Positions 35,924 to 44,197 of a DNA stretch of 64,000 bases are shown here, in pieces. Below the pieces are notes generated by a model. The model did no database searches and had not been told where the DNA came from. It was given only the letters and a program-made list of their open reading frames with translations. Within the stretch, counting starts at the first letter, position 1; each line of letters begins with the position of its first letter. Position numbers and translations under genes: made by a program. The stretch is from Halosegnis rubeus (GTDB lineage Archaea; Halobacteriota; Halobacteria; Halobacteriales; Haloarculaceae). The DNA lies in NCBI RefSeq assembly GCF_009184545.1, contig NZ_QJOW01000003.1, forward strand, positions 320,400 through 384,399, in the 5' to 3' direction.

Positions 35924-36295
35924 GTGTTGTCCCTCACGACGACCGCGACCCGCGAGCACGACCGGACCGTCGTCACCTGCCGGCTCACGAACACCGGCGA
36001 CGCTCCGCGACTCGCTACGCTGTCGAGTCCACACGCCGCAGTAACGCCCTCTGAACACCCCGAAGGGACGCTTCGGGTGCGCGTCCCAGCGCGCGCGACG
36101 GTCGGGACCGGCTTCACGACCGCCGCGCCGCCGGACGCCGAGCCGTTGGCGACGCTCAATGGCGACGAGCCGGTCCCTGACTCGCCCGACCCGGCGCGAC
36201 TGCTCGACTCGCTCGGGGGGTCACGGCCACCGCGTCGAGCACTCGTCGGGCCGGAGTCGCCGCCAGATTCGGTCGCGCCCGAGTGGCTGTCGTGA
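35924..36295 (+). CDS. beta-rich protein of unknown function, operon gene 3
   Basis: A 123-residue protein starting GTG (MLSLTTTATREHDRTVVT). The first 70 residues look like a small beta-sandwich resembling an Ig- or NPCBM-like fold (VTCRLTNTGDAPRLATLSSP, LRVRVPARATVGTGFT), followed by a Pro-rich tail (PPRRALVGPESPPDS). The stop overlaps the start of the ParA-like gene by four bases. The pattern of a short conserved beta domain beside a ParA-like protein could indicate a partner protein, but this is inference. Confidence 0.65.
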   Translation: MLSLTTTATREHDRTVVTCRLTNTGDAPRLATLSSPHAAVTPSEHPEGTLRVRVPARATVGTGFTTAAPPDAEPLATLNGDEPVPDSPDPARLLDSLGGSRPPRRALVGPESPPDSVAPEWLS

Positions 36296-36948
36296 TTCTG
36301 GCCGTCGCCGGTGGCGCGGGTGGCGTCGGCACTTCGACCGTCGCGCTCGCGCTCGCCGACGACCTCGGTGCGGTCTGTGTCGACGGCGACCTCGCGATGG
36401 CTGATTTGCCCGAGTCGCGGGGACCGGACCTCCACGACGTGTTGGCCGGCCGCGCCGACCCATTCGAGGCCGTCGACGAGACCGGGCCGGTCGCGCTCCT
36501 CGCCTGCGGCCGAACGCTCGCCGGCGCAGCGGCGTGTGACCACGACCGACTCGCCGACGCCCTGCGTGCGGTCGAGCGGGAGTACGGCTCCGTGGTCGTG
36601 GACTGTCCCGCTGGACTCGGTCGGGTGGTCGGGGAGCTGCTCGCCGCCGCCGACTCGGTAGTGCTCGTGGCGCGCGGAACTGGCGGGGCGCTCGCACACG
36701 CCGACCAGGTTCGGACGCTGGCGCGTGGACTCGACGCCGGGTTGGTCGCCGTCGCCGTCACTCGGGCGACAGAGACGAGCGACGTGCGCGAACAGTTCGG
36801 CGCGCCGGCGGTGGCGATCCCCGAGAGCGCGGTAGTCGAGCAGGCGACCCGCCACGGACTCCCGGTGACGACACACGCCACCGATTCCCCGCCGGCACGC
36901 GCGCTCGCTGACCTCGCGTCGGTCGTGCGTCGAACCCACACAGTTTAG
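36292..36948 (+). CDS. ParA/MinD-like protein with degenerate Walker A, operon gene 4
   Basis: A 218-residue protein of the deviant-Walker-A (ParA/MinD/Soj) fold. The P-loop reads AGGVGTST at about residues 8-15 where the family has KGGVGKTT, so both the signature lysine and the catalytic GK lysine are replaced (Ala and Thr). Other family elements remain: VCVDGDLAMADLPES (switch region), VVVDCPAGL (Walker B/A' region, about 99-107), and the helix-rich C-terminus. ATP binding is therefore doubtful; it may be a pseudo-ATPase adaptor. The start GTG at 36292 (overlap GTGA) is preferred over the GTG nine bases upstream. Confidence 0.78.
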   Translation: MILAVAGGAGGVGTSTVALALADDLGAVCVDGDLAMADLPESRGPDLHDVLAGRADPFEAVDETGPVALLACGRTLAGAAACDHDRLADALRAVEREYGSVVVDCPAGLGRVVGELLAAADSVVLVARGTGGALAHADQVRTLARGLDAGLVAVAVTRATETSDVREQFGAPAVAIPESAVVEQATRHGLPVTTHATDSPPARALADLASVVRRTHTV

Positions 36949-36971
36949 TCGCGGTTGGCGAACAGTCGCAC

Positions 36972-37907
36972 ATGCGAGCCGACGAGATGGACCCGCAGGC
37001 CGCCGCCGCGGTCGAACGCCAGTCGCGGATTCCGATTCCCCACAACCGCTACGCGCTGAAGCTGTTTCGCGGCCTGATGCAGGGAGTGAGTCGACTGCGG
37101 AATCGGAACCTCCCCGATGTCGGCGCGACGGCCGACGCGACGATACCGGGTCCGGACGGCGACCTCGACGCCCGACTGTCTCTCCCCGAGGGCGACGGGC
37201 CGTTCCCGACGGTCGTCTTCTTCCACGGGGGCGGGTTCGTCTTCGGAACCGTCGAGACCCACGAGTGGCTCTGTCGGCACCTCGCGAACGACAGCGGCTG
37301 TGGCGTCCTCTCCGTGGAGTATCGACTCGCGCCGGAACACCCGTTCCCGGCGGCCGTCGAGGACGCTTACGCGGCCGTCGAGTGGGCGAGCGAGCACACC
37401 GACGCGCTCTCCGGGACCGGCTGCGTCGCCGTCGCGGGCGACAGCGCGGGCGGGAACCTCGCCGCCGTCGTCTCCCTAATGACGGCCAAACAGGACGGTC
37501 CCGACATCGCGTATCAGACGCTCCTGTATCCGGGCGTTGGCGTCGACCCGGACCAGCGGTCGGTGGCGGAAAACGAAGGTATCGTGCTCTCTCGCGCGGA
37601 CATCGAGTGGTTCGGCGACTGCTACTACGGCAACGACATCCACCGGCGCAATCCGTACGCCGACCCAACGAACGCGGCCGACGTGTCCGGCGTCCCCCCG
37701 GCGACGGTCGTCACGGCCGGCTTCGACCCGCTCCGCGACGGCGGGAAGCGCTGCGCCGACCAGCTGGCCGCCGACGGCGTCGACACGCGACACGTGAACT
37801 ACGACGACATGGTCCACGGCTTCCTGACGATGCGGGAGGTCGACACGGCCCGCGACGGGATTCGCGACGTGGCCGGTGACCTCGGGAACGCGCTCTACGA
37901 CGGCTGA
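36972..37907 (+). CDS. alpha/beta hydrolase of the hormone-sensitive-lipase family
   Basis: A 311-residue esterase-type enzyme. The oxyanion motif HGGGF is at about residues 85-89, the nucleophile elbow GDSAGG at about 157-162 (catalytic Ser), the acid in AGFDPLRDGG, and the catalytic His in DMVHGF near 280. These are the marks of the HSL/BD-FAE group, which hydrolyse short acyl esters. The start at 36972 is used; an ATG five codons later (MDPQAAAAV) is a possible alternative and is where most relatives begin. It has no signal peptide and is cytoplasmic. Confidence 0.9.
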   Translation: MRADEMDPQAAAAVERQSRIPIPHNRYALKLFRGLMQGVSRLRNRNLPDVGATADATIPGPDGDLDARLSLPEGDGPFPTVVFFHGGGFVFGTVETHEWLCRHLANDSGCGVLSVEYRLAPEHPFPAAVEDAYAAVEWASEHTDALSGTGCVAVAGDSAGGNLAAVVSLMTAKQDGPDIAYQTLLYPGVGVDPDQRSVAENEGIVLSRADIEWFGDCYYGNDIHRRNPYADPTNAADVSGVPPATVVTAGFDPLRDGGKRCADQLAADGVDTRHVNYDDMVHGFLTMREVDTARDGIRDVAGDLGNALYDG

Positions 37908-37926
37908 AACACACGCTCGTTTCAGC

Positions 37927-38793
37927 TCACTCTAACTCGCACAAATCGGTGTAGGTCCGACGGAGCGTCACCGGCGTCACGCCGGCGACTTCGGCGATTT
38001 CGGTCTGTGTGCGGTGAACATTCTGCTCCTGTGTCGCGGTGTAGAGACAGCCGGCGGCGACGCCCGCCGGATTGCGCCCCACCGAAATCTGCTCGTCGTG
38101 GGCGCGTTCGGCCAACTCGCGGGCGCGGCGCTCGACGCACGACTCGATGCCGAGTTCGGAGCCGAAGCGCGCGAGATACTCGCGGGGGTGGACTGGCCCG
38201 ACCGGGAGACCGAGGTCGCGGTTCAGGGCGTCGTAGGCGACCCGTAGCTCGTCCGCGTCAGCCTTCGCCGTCTCGGCAACCTCATCGAGCGTGCGCGAAA
38301 GCCCGTTCACGCGGCAGGTCGCGTACACCGCGGCGGCGGCGAACCCCTCGAGCGAGCGCCCCTGAAACAGGTCTTCGGACTGGGCCGACTCGAACAGCGT
38401 ACACGCTTGCTCGCGCATCGCCTCGCCCAGCGACAGCCCGCTCACCAGCTGGCGAATCTCCGTGAACCCGTACACCTGATTGCGCTCGCGTTTCGTCGCG
38501 ATCTGTGCGCGCTTGTGCTGGCGGCGCATCCGCGCAACGCGGCGGCGCTTGCGCCCTTTGAGTCGCGTCGAGTGGCCGATCTCGGTCGAGAGCCCCTTGT
38601 CGTGGCGCGAGCGGGTCAGCGGTGCACCGGTTCGCTTCGGATTCGTGTCGTCGTCGGCAAAGGAGCGCCACTCCGGTCCGCGGTCGAGACTGTCCTCGCT
38701 CACGACCAATCCACACTCCGCGCAGATTCGCTCGGTGCCGTCTGTGGTTACCGTCCCTGTACACTCCGGACACGTCGTCGCCGTCGTGCTCAT
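37927..38793 (-). CDS. tfb: transcription initiation factor TFB
   Basis: A 288-residue archaeal TFIIB: N-terminal zinc ribbon (CPEC at 8-11, CAEC at 24-27), B-reader region with WRSFADDDTNPKRTG, and two cyclin repeats (about 100-190 and 195-288), with RRTYTDLCELE at the end. TFB binds TBP-TATA and recruits RNA polymerase. Haloarchaea carry several TFB copies with partly specialised roles; which one this is cannot be told. Its own promoter has a T-rich box (gtttttaa on the minus strand near 38820-38827) about 27-34 bases before the ATG. Confidence 0.95.
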   Translation of the reverse strand: MSTTATTCPECTGTVTTDGTERICAECGLVVSEDSLDRGPEWRSFADDDTNPKRTGAPLTRSRHDKGLSTEIGHSTRLKGRKRRRVARMRRQHKRAQIATKRERNQVYGFTEIRQLVSGLSLGEAMREQACTLFESAQSEDLFQGRSLEGFAAAAVYATCRVNGLSRTLDEVAETAKADADELRVAYDALNRDLGLPVGPVHPREYLARFGSELGIESCVERRARELAERAHDEQISVGRNPAGVAAGCLYTATQEQNVHRTQTEIAEVAGVTPVTLRRTYTDLCELE

Positions 38794-38862
38794 ACTCGAA
38801 CATGGGGCCGGAAGGGGGTTAAAAACGAAGCCGAGACGGATGAAAATACAGCGACGACGCCG

Positions 38863-38893
38863 GAACTACCCACCGGTGACCGGTGGGTAGTTC
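38863..38893. repeat. perfect 15-base inverted repeat upstream of tfb
   Basis: Arms 38863-38877 (gaactacccaccggt) and 38879-38893 (accggtgggtagttc) with a one-base centre. It lies between the stop of the sensor kinase gene (38956, read leftwards) and the tfb promoter. As RNA it would fold into a very stable hairpin and may terminate the kinase transcript. Its outer part (ggtgggtagttc) also resembles the right end of the TnpB element at the window end (gggtggggtagttc), so it may be an IS200/IS605-type remnant. Confidence 0.7.
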
Positions 38894-38955
38894 GCCGGAT
38901 ATCGGTCTCCGTCCGGGCAGGCGATGAGAGAACTGAAAACCCACGAGCAAACCGA

Positions 38956-40338
38956 CTACGGCTGTGCGTCCCGCTCGACCTTCGGGAGCGTCAGCCGGAA
39001 CACCGCCCCCTCGGGTTCGTTGTCGGTGACCCGAATCTCTCCGCCGTACCGTTCGACCAGCATGTTGACCAGATACAGCCCGATGCCGGTCCCGCTGCTG
39101 CCCAACCCTTTCTCGCCTTTGCCGAAGATTGTCTCCTTGTGTGCGTCGGCGACCCCGGGACCGTTGTCTGCAATGCTGACGACGACTTCCTCGGGCTGTT
39201 CGTCGACGGCGACGTACACTTCTGGCACCGGCTTGTCGTTGTGTTGGATGGCATTTTTGAGCAGATTCCGGAACACCGACGCCAGCATCTCGTCGGCCAG
39301 TACGGTCATCTCGTCGATTTTCCCGTCAACGAGGACGGCAGCGTCGGGGTAGGACGCCCGGACGTTGTCGATTTCCGCCGTTAGTAGCGGCCGCAGCCCC
39401 ACCCGCTTTGGCTCTTCGGTCTCAGCGAACAACACGTTCGAGATGTCCGACGCGCTCTTGGTGAGTTCGACCGCGTGTTGTGCTCGTTCGCGGATGATTT
39501 CGACGTGTGATTCGTGCTCCTCGGGCACGTGCTCTGCGACCATCTCGGTGTATGCGGTCACCAACTGGAGGTCGTTTCGAATGTCGTGGCTGAGGACGCC
39601 GTTCAACACGTCGAGGGTGTCACGCTGGCGCTTGAGCCGCTCCTCGTACGCTCTCCGCTCGGAGATGTCCCGTGAGTACACGGAGAGGCCGTGTTCGTCG
39701 GCGAAGGCGCGTATCTCGACCCAGTAATCGAACGGCCCGGGGAGATACTGTTCGAACTCGGCCGGATTGCCGGTGTCCATCACCTCCCGATACCGAGCTT
39801 CGAGGTCGTCGGGAATCGCGTGGTCGAAGACCTCCCAGAGGTTCTCTCCGACTACCTCTTTTGACTCCCATCCGGTCCGGGCCGTCATCTGGTCGTTCCA
39901 GAACGTCACCTCCCAGTCGGTATCGACGGTGTACACTGCGTCGGTGGTTCGTTCGAGGAACCGGTACCGGTCTGAGATGTCGATGGCGGTGAACATCGCC
40001 CCAGTGACTTCGCCGTCGTCGTAGCGTGGTTCAGCCGCGGCCCGATAGCGATTTTGTCCCCACGGCTTGATGAAGGTGAACTCCCGTTCGACGCGGGACT
40101 CCGTGCCGATGGCGTCCTGCTTGATCTGCATCGTCGGTTTGGCCATCTCCTCCGAGAACAGTTCGGCGTCGGTCTTCCCGAGAATCTCCGACTCAGGCGG
40201 CTCTGGAGCCGAGTTGTGCACCCATGTGTGTCGGAGGTCGGTGTCGACGTAGGCACCGTTCATCCGTCCCGTCTCGAGCACCAGTTCAAGCAACTGACGC
40301 GTCTCCTCGTCGTCGCCCGGTAGTTCCGCCTCGTTCAT
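38956..40338 (-). CDS. PAS-domain sensor histidine kinase
   Basis: A 460-residue soluble kinase: two PAS domains (about 18-125 and 130-240, the second with TDAVYTVDTDWEVTFWND), a HisKA dimerisation helix with the phosphoacceptor in LSHDIRNDLQ (about residue 260), N box NLLKNAIQHND (about 370), G1 DNGPGV and G2 GTGIGLYLVNML. No membrane helices are present, so it should sense an internal signal or redox/light state by PAS. No response regulator is encoded next to it. The upstream 200 bases to the phosphatase gene hold its promoter. Confidence 0.93.
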   Translation of the reverse strand: MNEAELPGDDEETRQLLELVLETGRMNGAYVDTDLRHTWVHNSAPEPPESEILGKTDAELFSEEMAKPTMQIKQDAIGTESRVEREFTFIKPWGQNRYRAAAEPRYDDGEVTGAMFTAIDISDRYRFLERTTDAVYTVDTDWEVTFWNDQMTARTGWESKEVVGENLWEVFDHAIPDDLEARYREVMDTGNPAEFEQYLPGPFDYWVEIRAFADEHGLSVYSRDISERRAYEERLKRQRDTLDVLNGVLSHDIRNDLQLVTAYTEMVAEHVPEEHESHVEIIRERAQHAVELTKSASDISNVLFAETEEPKRVGLRPLLTAEIDNVRASYPDAAVLVDGKIDEMTVLADEMLASVFRNLLKNAIQHNDKPVPEVYVAVDEQPEEVVVSIADNGPGVADAHKETIFGKGEKGLGSSGTGIGLYLVNMLVERYGGEIRVTDNEPEGAVFRLTLPKVERDAQP

Positions 40339-40543
40339 TCCGGGAGTATTCTCACGCTCCGCACTTATCGGTTCACCAGAAACAGCCGATTACCCACCGT
40401 TTTCACGTGCTGGGTCGCGTCTCCATCACGGTTGGTGTCACCACCAACGCACACGCCCGACGTGTTGTCCCGACCGCGGGTACGGACGACCTGACCCTGA
40501 TTTCCCGCCCCAGGGCCGACTCTGCCTCCCGTCTCCCGTCGAT

Positions 40544-40993
40544 TCAACGCCCGTGGTGAACGACCGACTGCTCGATGTTTCGGCCCAGATACCGCTCAGC
40601 CTGTTCCAACAGCGCGGGGTTCGGATACGCCTCCGGCTGTGACTGTTGTATCTTCGCGACTGCGTACTCGAAGGAGGGATACACGCCCTCTGCGGTGAGC
40701 ATCGTCGCCATGACGGTCACGCCCCGGGAGAGACCAGCCGAACAGTGGATGAGCAGCGACCCCTCCTCTCGGTAGCGCTCGCGCGCGAGTTCGACGGCCG
40801 CCTCGGACTGCTCGTACGAGATGGTCTGGTTATCCTGCAGCGGCTGATGGTCGGTCGTCAACGGCTGCGTGCTCTCACTGACCGTTAGCACGTGGTTGAA
40901 CTCGCGGCCGTGACCTCCCTTCGCGGCGTGGACGTTGCCCAAGAACAGCTCCGGCTCGATTTCCGTGAGCGCCAGTCCCGCCCGTTCGTCCAT
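40544..40993 (-). CDS. dual-specificity protein phosphatase family protein
   Basis: A 149-residue protein with the cysteine phosphatase signature HCSAGLSRG (HCX5R) at about residues 83-91 and a general acid candidate in the preceding DHQPLQDN loop. The family removes phosphate from Tyr or Ser/Thr residues. It is a single-domain enzyme without signal peptide. It is transcribed in the same direction as the sensor kinase, about 205 bases upstream of it, but the gap is large enough for separate promoters. Targets unknown. Confidence 0.87.
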   Translation of the reverse strand: MDERAGLALTEIEPELFLGNVHAAKGGHGREFNHVLTVSESTQPLTTDHQPLQDNQTISYEQSEAAVELARERYREEGSLLIHCSAGLSRGVTVMATMLTAEGVYPSFEYAVAKIQQSQPEAYPNPALLEQAERYLGRNIEQSVVHHGR

Positions 40994-41092
40994 ATCGAGA
41001 CGAGGGGTCTCATGCCCAAATGCTCGGCGGCAACCGTAGCCGTCTGTACGTACCCACCGCTGTGCGATAGCTTTTTTCCGGTAATAATGAGA

Positions 41093-41100
41093 AATAATTT
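41093..41100 (+). promoter_or_regulatory. TATA box before the 41126 gene
   Basis: aataattt, 26-33 bases upstream of the ATG at 41126, in an AT-rich stretch (41071-41108). It fits a leaderless start and rules against longer in-frame starts that would read through it. Confidence 0.55.
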
Positions 41101-41125
41101 AGTATCAACGCTCGATTGTGTGGGT

Positions 41126-41620
41126 ATGAGTCTCGAAGACATCGCCGCCGGCGTGGCGGTGACGACCACCCAGTCCGAGCGCGGGGTCGCCGTCACTGAC
41201 CGGACGGAGACGCCGCTGGTCGAGCGATTGGAGTCGGTCGCCGACGATCTGCCGTGTACGCCCGCAGCCGCTGCGACGCTCGTGGAGGCGTACGCCGACG
41301 GTGCGAGCGTCGGTGACGCCGCACGCGCCGCCAACGTCGCCTCCGTCACGGCGGCAAAGACTCTCCATCTGTTCGGCGAGGACACCTCGCCGCTCGGCCC
41401 GACCGGGCGAGACATCGTCCGCGATTGGCTCGACGCGAAGCTCTCGCGTACCGACGCCAAGGCCCTCACCCGGGCCGACGACGACGCGTTCGCGCTCGCG
41501 GTGTACGCTGAGACCCACGACACGCTGCCGGTCGCCGAAAGCGCCCTCGACGGTCTACTCGCCGTCGAGCACGCCGACCCGCTCTCGGACGCGCGCTCGG
41601 GGCTGACCGACCTCGGGTAG
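41126..41620 (+). CDS. haloarchaeal protein of unknown function facing a MinD-like gene
   Basis: A 164-residue, mostly helical protein (MSLEDIAAGVAV). It contains a segment that looks like a small helix-turn-helix (about 65-85, ASVGDAARAANVASVTAAKTL) and repeated short helices in the C-terminal half (LSRTDAKALTRADDDAFALAVYAETHD). No catalytic motif is visible. The stop directly abuts the stop of the convergent lysine-less MinD-like gene. I do not recognise a function; DNA binding is a possibility from the HTH-like segment. Confidence 0.72.
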   Translation: MSLEDIAAGVAVTTTQSERGVAVTDRTETPLVERLESVADDLPCTPAAAATLVEAYADGASVGDAARAANVASVTAAKTLHLFGEDTSPLGPTGRDIVRDWLDAKLSRTDAKALTRADDDAFALAVYAETHDTLPVAESALDGLLAVEHADPLSDARSGLTDLG

Positions 41621-42322
41621 CTACCAGAGCAGTCCCTCGTTGGTCGGCTGGTCGACGGCGATACCGAAGCTGTGCTCGACGACCGCGGCCACCCCAGCGG
41701 TGAACGGCCCGCCCGCAGCGTCGGCGACCGGCGTCTCACCGGCGGGCGTCGCGTCGGTCGGCACGGTCACGTCGGCGACGGTCGATTCGTCCGTTCGGGT
41801 CGCGACGACGGCGTCCGCGCTCGCCCCGATGTCGGTCACGCGGTCGCGCATGCGCGACACCGTCTCGGTCCGGTCGCCCGGTGCGACGAGCGTCACGGCG
41901 TCGGCCGCGGTGACGGCGGCTATCGCCTCGTTCGACGCGACCGGCGGCACGTCCACGATGACGTACTCGGCGCGCTCGCGCGCCTCGTCCACCAGCCGTT
42001 CGAACGCCCGTGCCGCGTCCGGCGTCTTCGCCCGTGCCAGTCGCTCAAACGGCGCGCGTGCCGGCACGCAGACGACGGTGCCGTCGCCGGCCGTCTCCAG
42101 CTCGTACGCCGCCTCGCCGAGCGGTCGCTCTTCGGTCACCAGCGTCGTCACGTCCGTCGGAAGCCGCCCCGACAGATGCGTCGCCAGTCCCTGTGTCGCG
42201 AACGCGGCGTCGAGCACGACGACACCTGCACCCTCCGTCGAGAGCAGCGCCGCGCTTTCGAGGCAGAGTCGGGTGACTCCCGCCCCGCCTGCCGTTCCGA
42301 CGAACGCAGCCACGTCTCCCAT
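41621..42322 (-). CDS. MinD/ParA-like protein with degenerate Walker A
   Basis: A 233-residue protein with the ParA/MinD fold. The P-loop reads AGGAGVTR at about residues 11-18 instead of KGGVGKTT, so both lysines are lost, as in the gene at 36292. The conserved strand VIVDVPPVAS (about 119-128) and the helix AVTAADAVTLVAPGDRTETVSRM remain. It should fold like a Soj/MinD protein but probably does not hydrolyse ATP in the usual way. No MinE, ParB or flagellar gene is next to it. Start ATG at 42322 has an AT-rich upstream stretch. Confidence 0.78.
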   Translation of the reverse strand: MGDVAAFVGTAGGAGVTRLCLESAALLSTEGAGVVVLDAAFATQGLATHLSGRLPTDVTTLVTEERPLGEAAYELETAGDGTVVCVPARAPFERLARAKTPDAARAFERLVDEARERAEYVIVDVPPVASNEAIAAVTAADAVTLVAPGDRTETVSRMRDRVTDIGASADAVVATRTDESTVADVTVPTDATPAGETPVADAAGGPFTAGVAAVVEHSFGIAVDQPTNEGLLW

Positions 42323-42395
42323 GTGTTCTTTTCTCTCCTCGAAAACTGAATATATTTACGACTCACTGCGCGGCCGTCGCCACGGGGGAACCGCG

Positions 42396-42821
42396 TTACG
42401 CGTTCGACTTGATCTCGCCCGCGATGGTGTCGAGGTCCTCCTCGCTCAGTTCCGGCGGGCTGCCGGCGACAGCGTGCACCGGTCGTCCGCCGTCGCCCTC
42501 GAATCGCGGGATGATGTGGCCGTGGACGTGGGGAATCTCCTGGCCGGCGGCGGGACCGTTGTTGAACGCGACGTTCGAGCCGTCCGCGCCGACGGTCCCC
42601 TCGACGACCGGGACGAGCCGGTGGAGCGTCTCGTACACCGCAGTCGCGGTCTCGTCGTCGAGGTCCTGTAGCTGTCTCGCGTGCGTCTTCGGGATGACGA
42701 GCGTGTGGCCCTCGGCCAACGGGTTCGCGTCGAGGAACGCGAGCGTCTCGTCGGTCTCGTAGACGGTGCGTGCGGGGATGTCGCCGTCGATGATCTGACA
42801 GAAGATGCAGTCGTCGCTCAT
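42396..42821 (-). CDS. HIT-family hydrolase
   Basis: A 141-residue histidine-triad protein: zinc-type cysteine pair CIFC at 5-8 and the active-site motif HVHGHIIPRF (about 98-107). Members hydrolyse nucleotide phosphoramidates, dinucleoside polyphosphates or AMP-lysine adducts. The length is normal for the Hint/FHIT group. It is separated by 73 bases from the MinD-like gene and divergent from the MFS transporter. Confidence 0.92.
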   Translation of the reverse strand: MSDDCIFCQIIDGDIPARTVYETDETLAFLDANPLAEGHTLVIPKTHARQLQDLDDETATAVYETLHRLVPVVEGTVGADGSNVAFNNGPAAGQEIPHVHGHIIPRFEGDGGRPVHAVAGSPPELSEEDLDTIAGEIKSNA

Positions 42822-42904
42822 ACCGGCGGATGTCGCGGCTCGCTACTAAGCCTGCCGCCGACTGCAAGCGATAGCTTCTTTCGGGTCCTGTGTGTGGCCC
42901 ACCC

Positions 42905-44152
42905 ATGCCTCGTCGTCGCCGACTCCTGATGTGGTCACTGCTGGCAGCGGCGTTTTTGCTCGTCAACTTCCACCGGACGGCGACGGGCGTGTTGGCGTCG
43001 AGTCTCGCCGTCGCGTTCGACACCAGCGGCACCGAACTCGGCGTCCTCCACTCGTCGTTCTTCTACATCTACGCCGCGCTCCAGCTGCCGGCGGGCCTGC
43101 TCGTGGACCGGTACGGCTCCCGGCGGGCGGCGACGGTGAGTCTCGTCGTGATGACCGTCGGCGTCGGCTGGTTCGCGACCGCCGGCTCCTTTCCGGCGGC
43201 GTTTCTGGCCCGCGGACTCATCGGGCTCGGCGGGAGCACCATCTACATCGCGACGCTCGCCTTCCTCGCCTCGTGGTTCCGGCCCGACGCGTACGCGACG
43301 ATGACCGGCCTGACGATTGCTGCCTCTGGAATCGGTGGCGTGCTCGCGACGACGCCGCTTGCGTACACCATCGACGCGGTGGGCTGGCGGTCGTCGATTC
43401 TCGCCGCGGGTGTCGTCGGCGGTCTGCTCGCGGGTGCGGTGTGGGCGGTCGTACGCGACAGCCCACCCTCCGAGGCGGTCGACCGCGACCCCCCGACGGC
43501 GAGTGCGGTGCTCGCGAACACCCGGACGGTGCTCGGCGAGGTGGAGACGTGGCTGATGGGCGCGCTGTTGTTCCTCGCCATCGGAATGAACTTCACCGTC
43601 CTCGGGCTGTGGGGCGTCCCGTTCGTCGCCGACGTGTACGAGGTGTCCGTCCAGACCGCCTCGCTGTTCGTCCTCGTGGGGAACGTCGGGACGATACTCG
43701 GCTCGCCCGTCTTCGGAGTGCTCTCCGACCGACTCGGTGCGCGCACGCCGCTGATGATTCTCGGGGGCGCGGCCGGCGTCGTGGTGTATCTCACCCTCGC
43801 GACGGTGCCGCCGCTCCCGGTCGTCGGGGTCGCGCTCTTTCTCGCGCTGTTCGCCAACGGCTCCGTGACGCTCGCGTTCACCGTCGCGAAGGAGCGACAC
43901 GCGCCCGGCGTCAGCGGGACCGCGACGGGCGTCATCAACAGTCTCGGCTACTTCGGCGCGGCCGTCTTCCCGGCCGTGATGGGCGCAATCTTGGACGCCT
44001 ACTGGACGGGCGAGACGGTCGGGGGCGCGCCCACCTACACCGTCGCCGGCTACCGGGTCGCGTTCCTTGTCGGCGCGGGCGCGGCGCTGCTCGCGATGCT
44101 CGTCGCCGTCGCCCTCCACTACCGAGTCAGCCGCGACCCTCGGGTCGCCTGA
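42905..44152 (+). CDS. major facilitator superfamily transporter
   Basis: A 415-residue protein with twelve predicted membrane helices in two halves. The first half contains GLLVDRYGSRRA (the A-like motif between helices 2 and 3) and the second GVLSDRLGARTP in the matching place, typical of MFS. The start ATG at 42905 (MPRRRRLLMWSLL) is chosen over one five codons upstream. The helix following ATG begins LLAAAFLLVNFHRTATGVLA, similar to phosphate/sugar or drug exporter families. The substrate cannot be read from the sequence. Confidence 0.88.
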   Translation: MPRRRRLLMWSLLAAAFLLVNFHRTATGVLASSLAVAFDTSGTELGVLHSSFFYIYAALQLPAGLLVDRYGSRRAATVSLVVMTVGVGWFATAGSFPAAFLARGLIGLGGSTIYIATLAFLASWFRPDAYATMTGLTIAASGIGGVLATTPLAYTIDAVGWRSSILAAGVVGGLLAGAVWAVVRDSPPSEAVDRDPPTASAVLANTRTVLGEVETWLMGALLFLAIGMNFTVLGLWGVPFVADVYEVSVQTASLFVLVGNVGTILGSPVFGVLSDRLGARTPLMILGGAAGVVVYLTLATVPPLPVVGVALFLALFANGSVTLAFTVAKERHAPGVSGTATGVINSLGYFGAAVFPAVMGAILDAYWTGETVGGAPTYTVAGYRVAFLVGAGAALLAMLVAVALHYRVSRDPRVA

Positions 44153-44197
44153 CGGCCCGCCACGAACGCTTTACCGGTCGCGAACTCATTATCCGGT

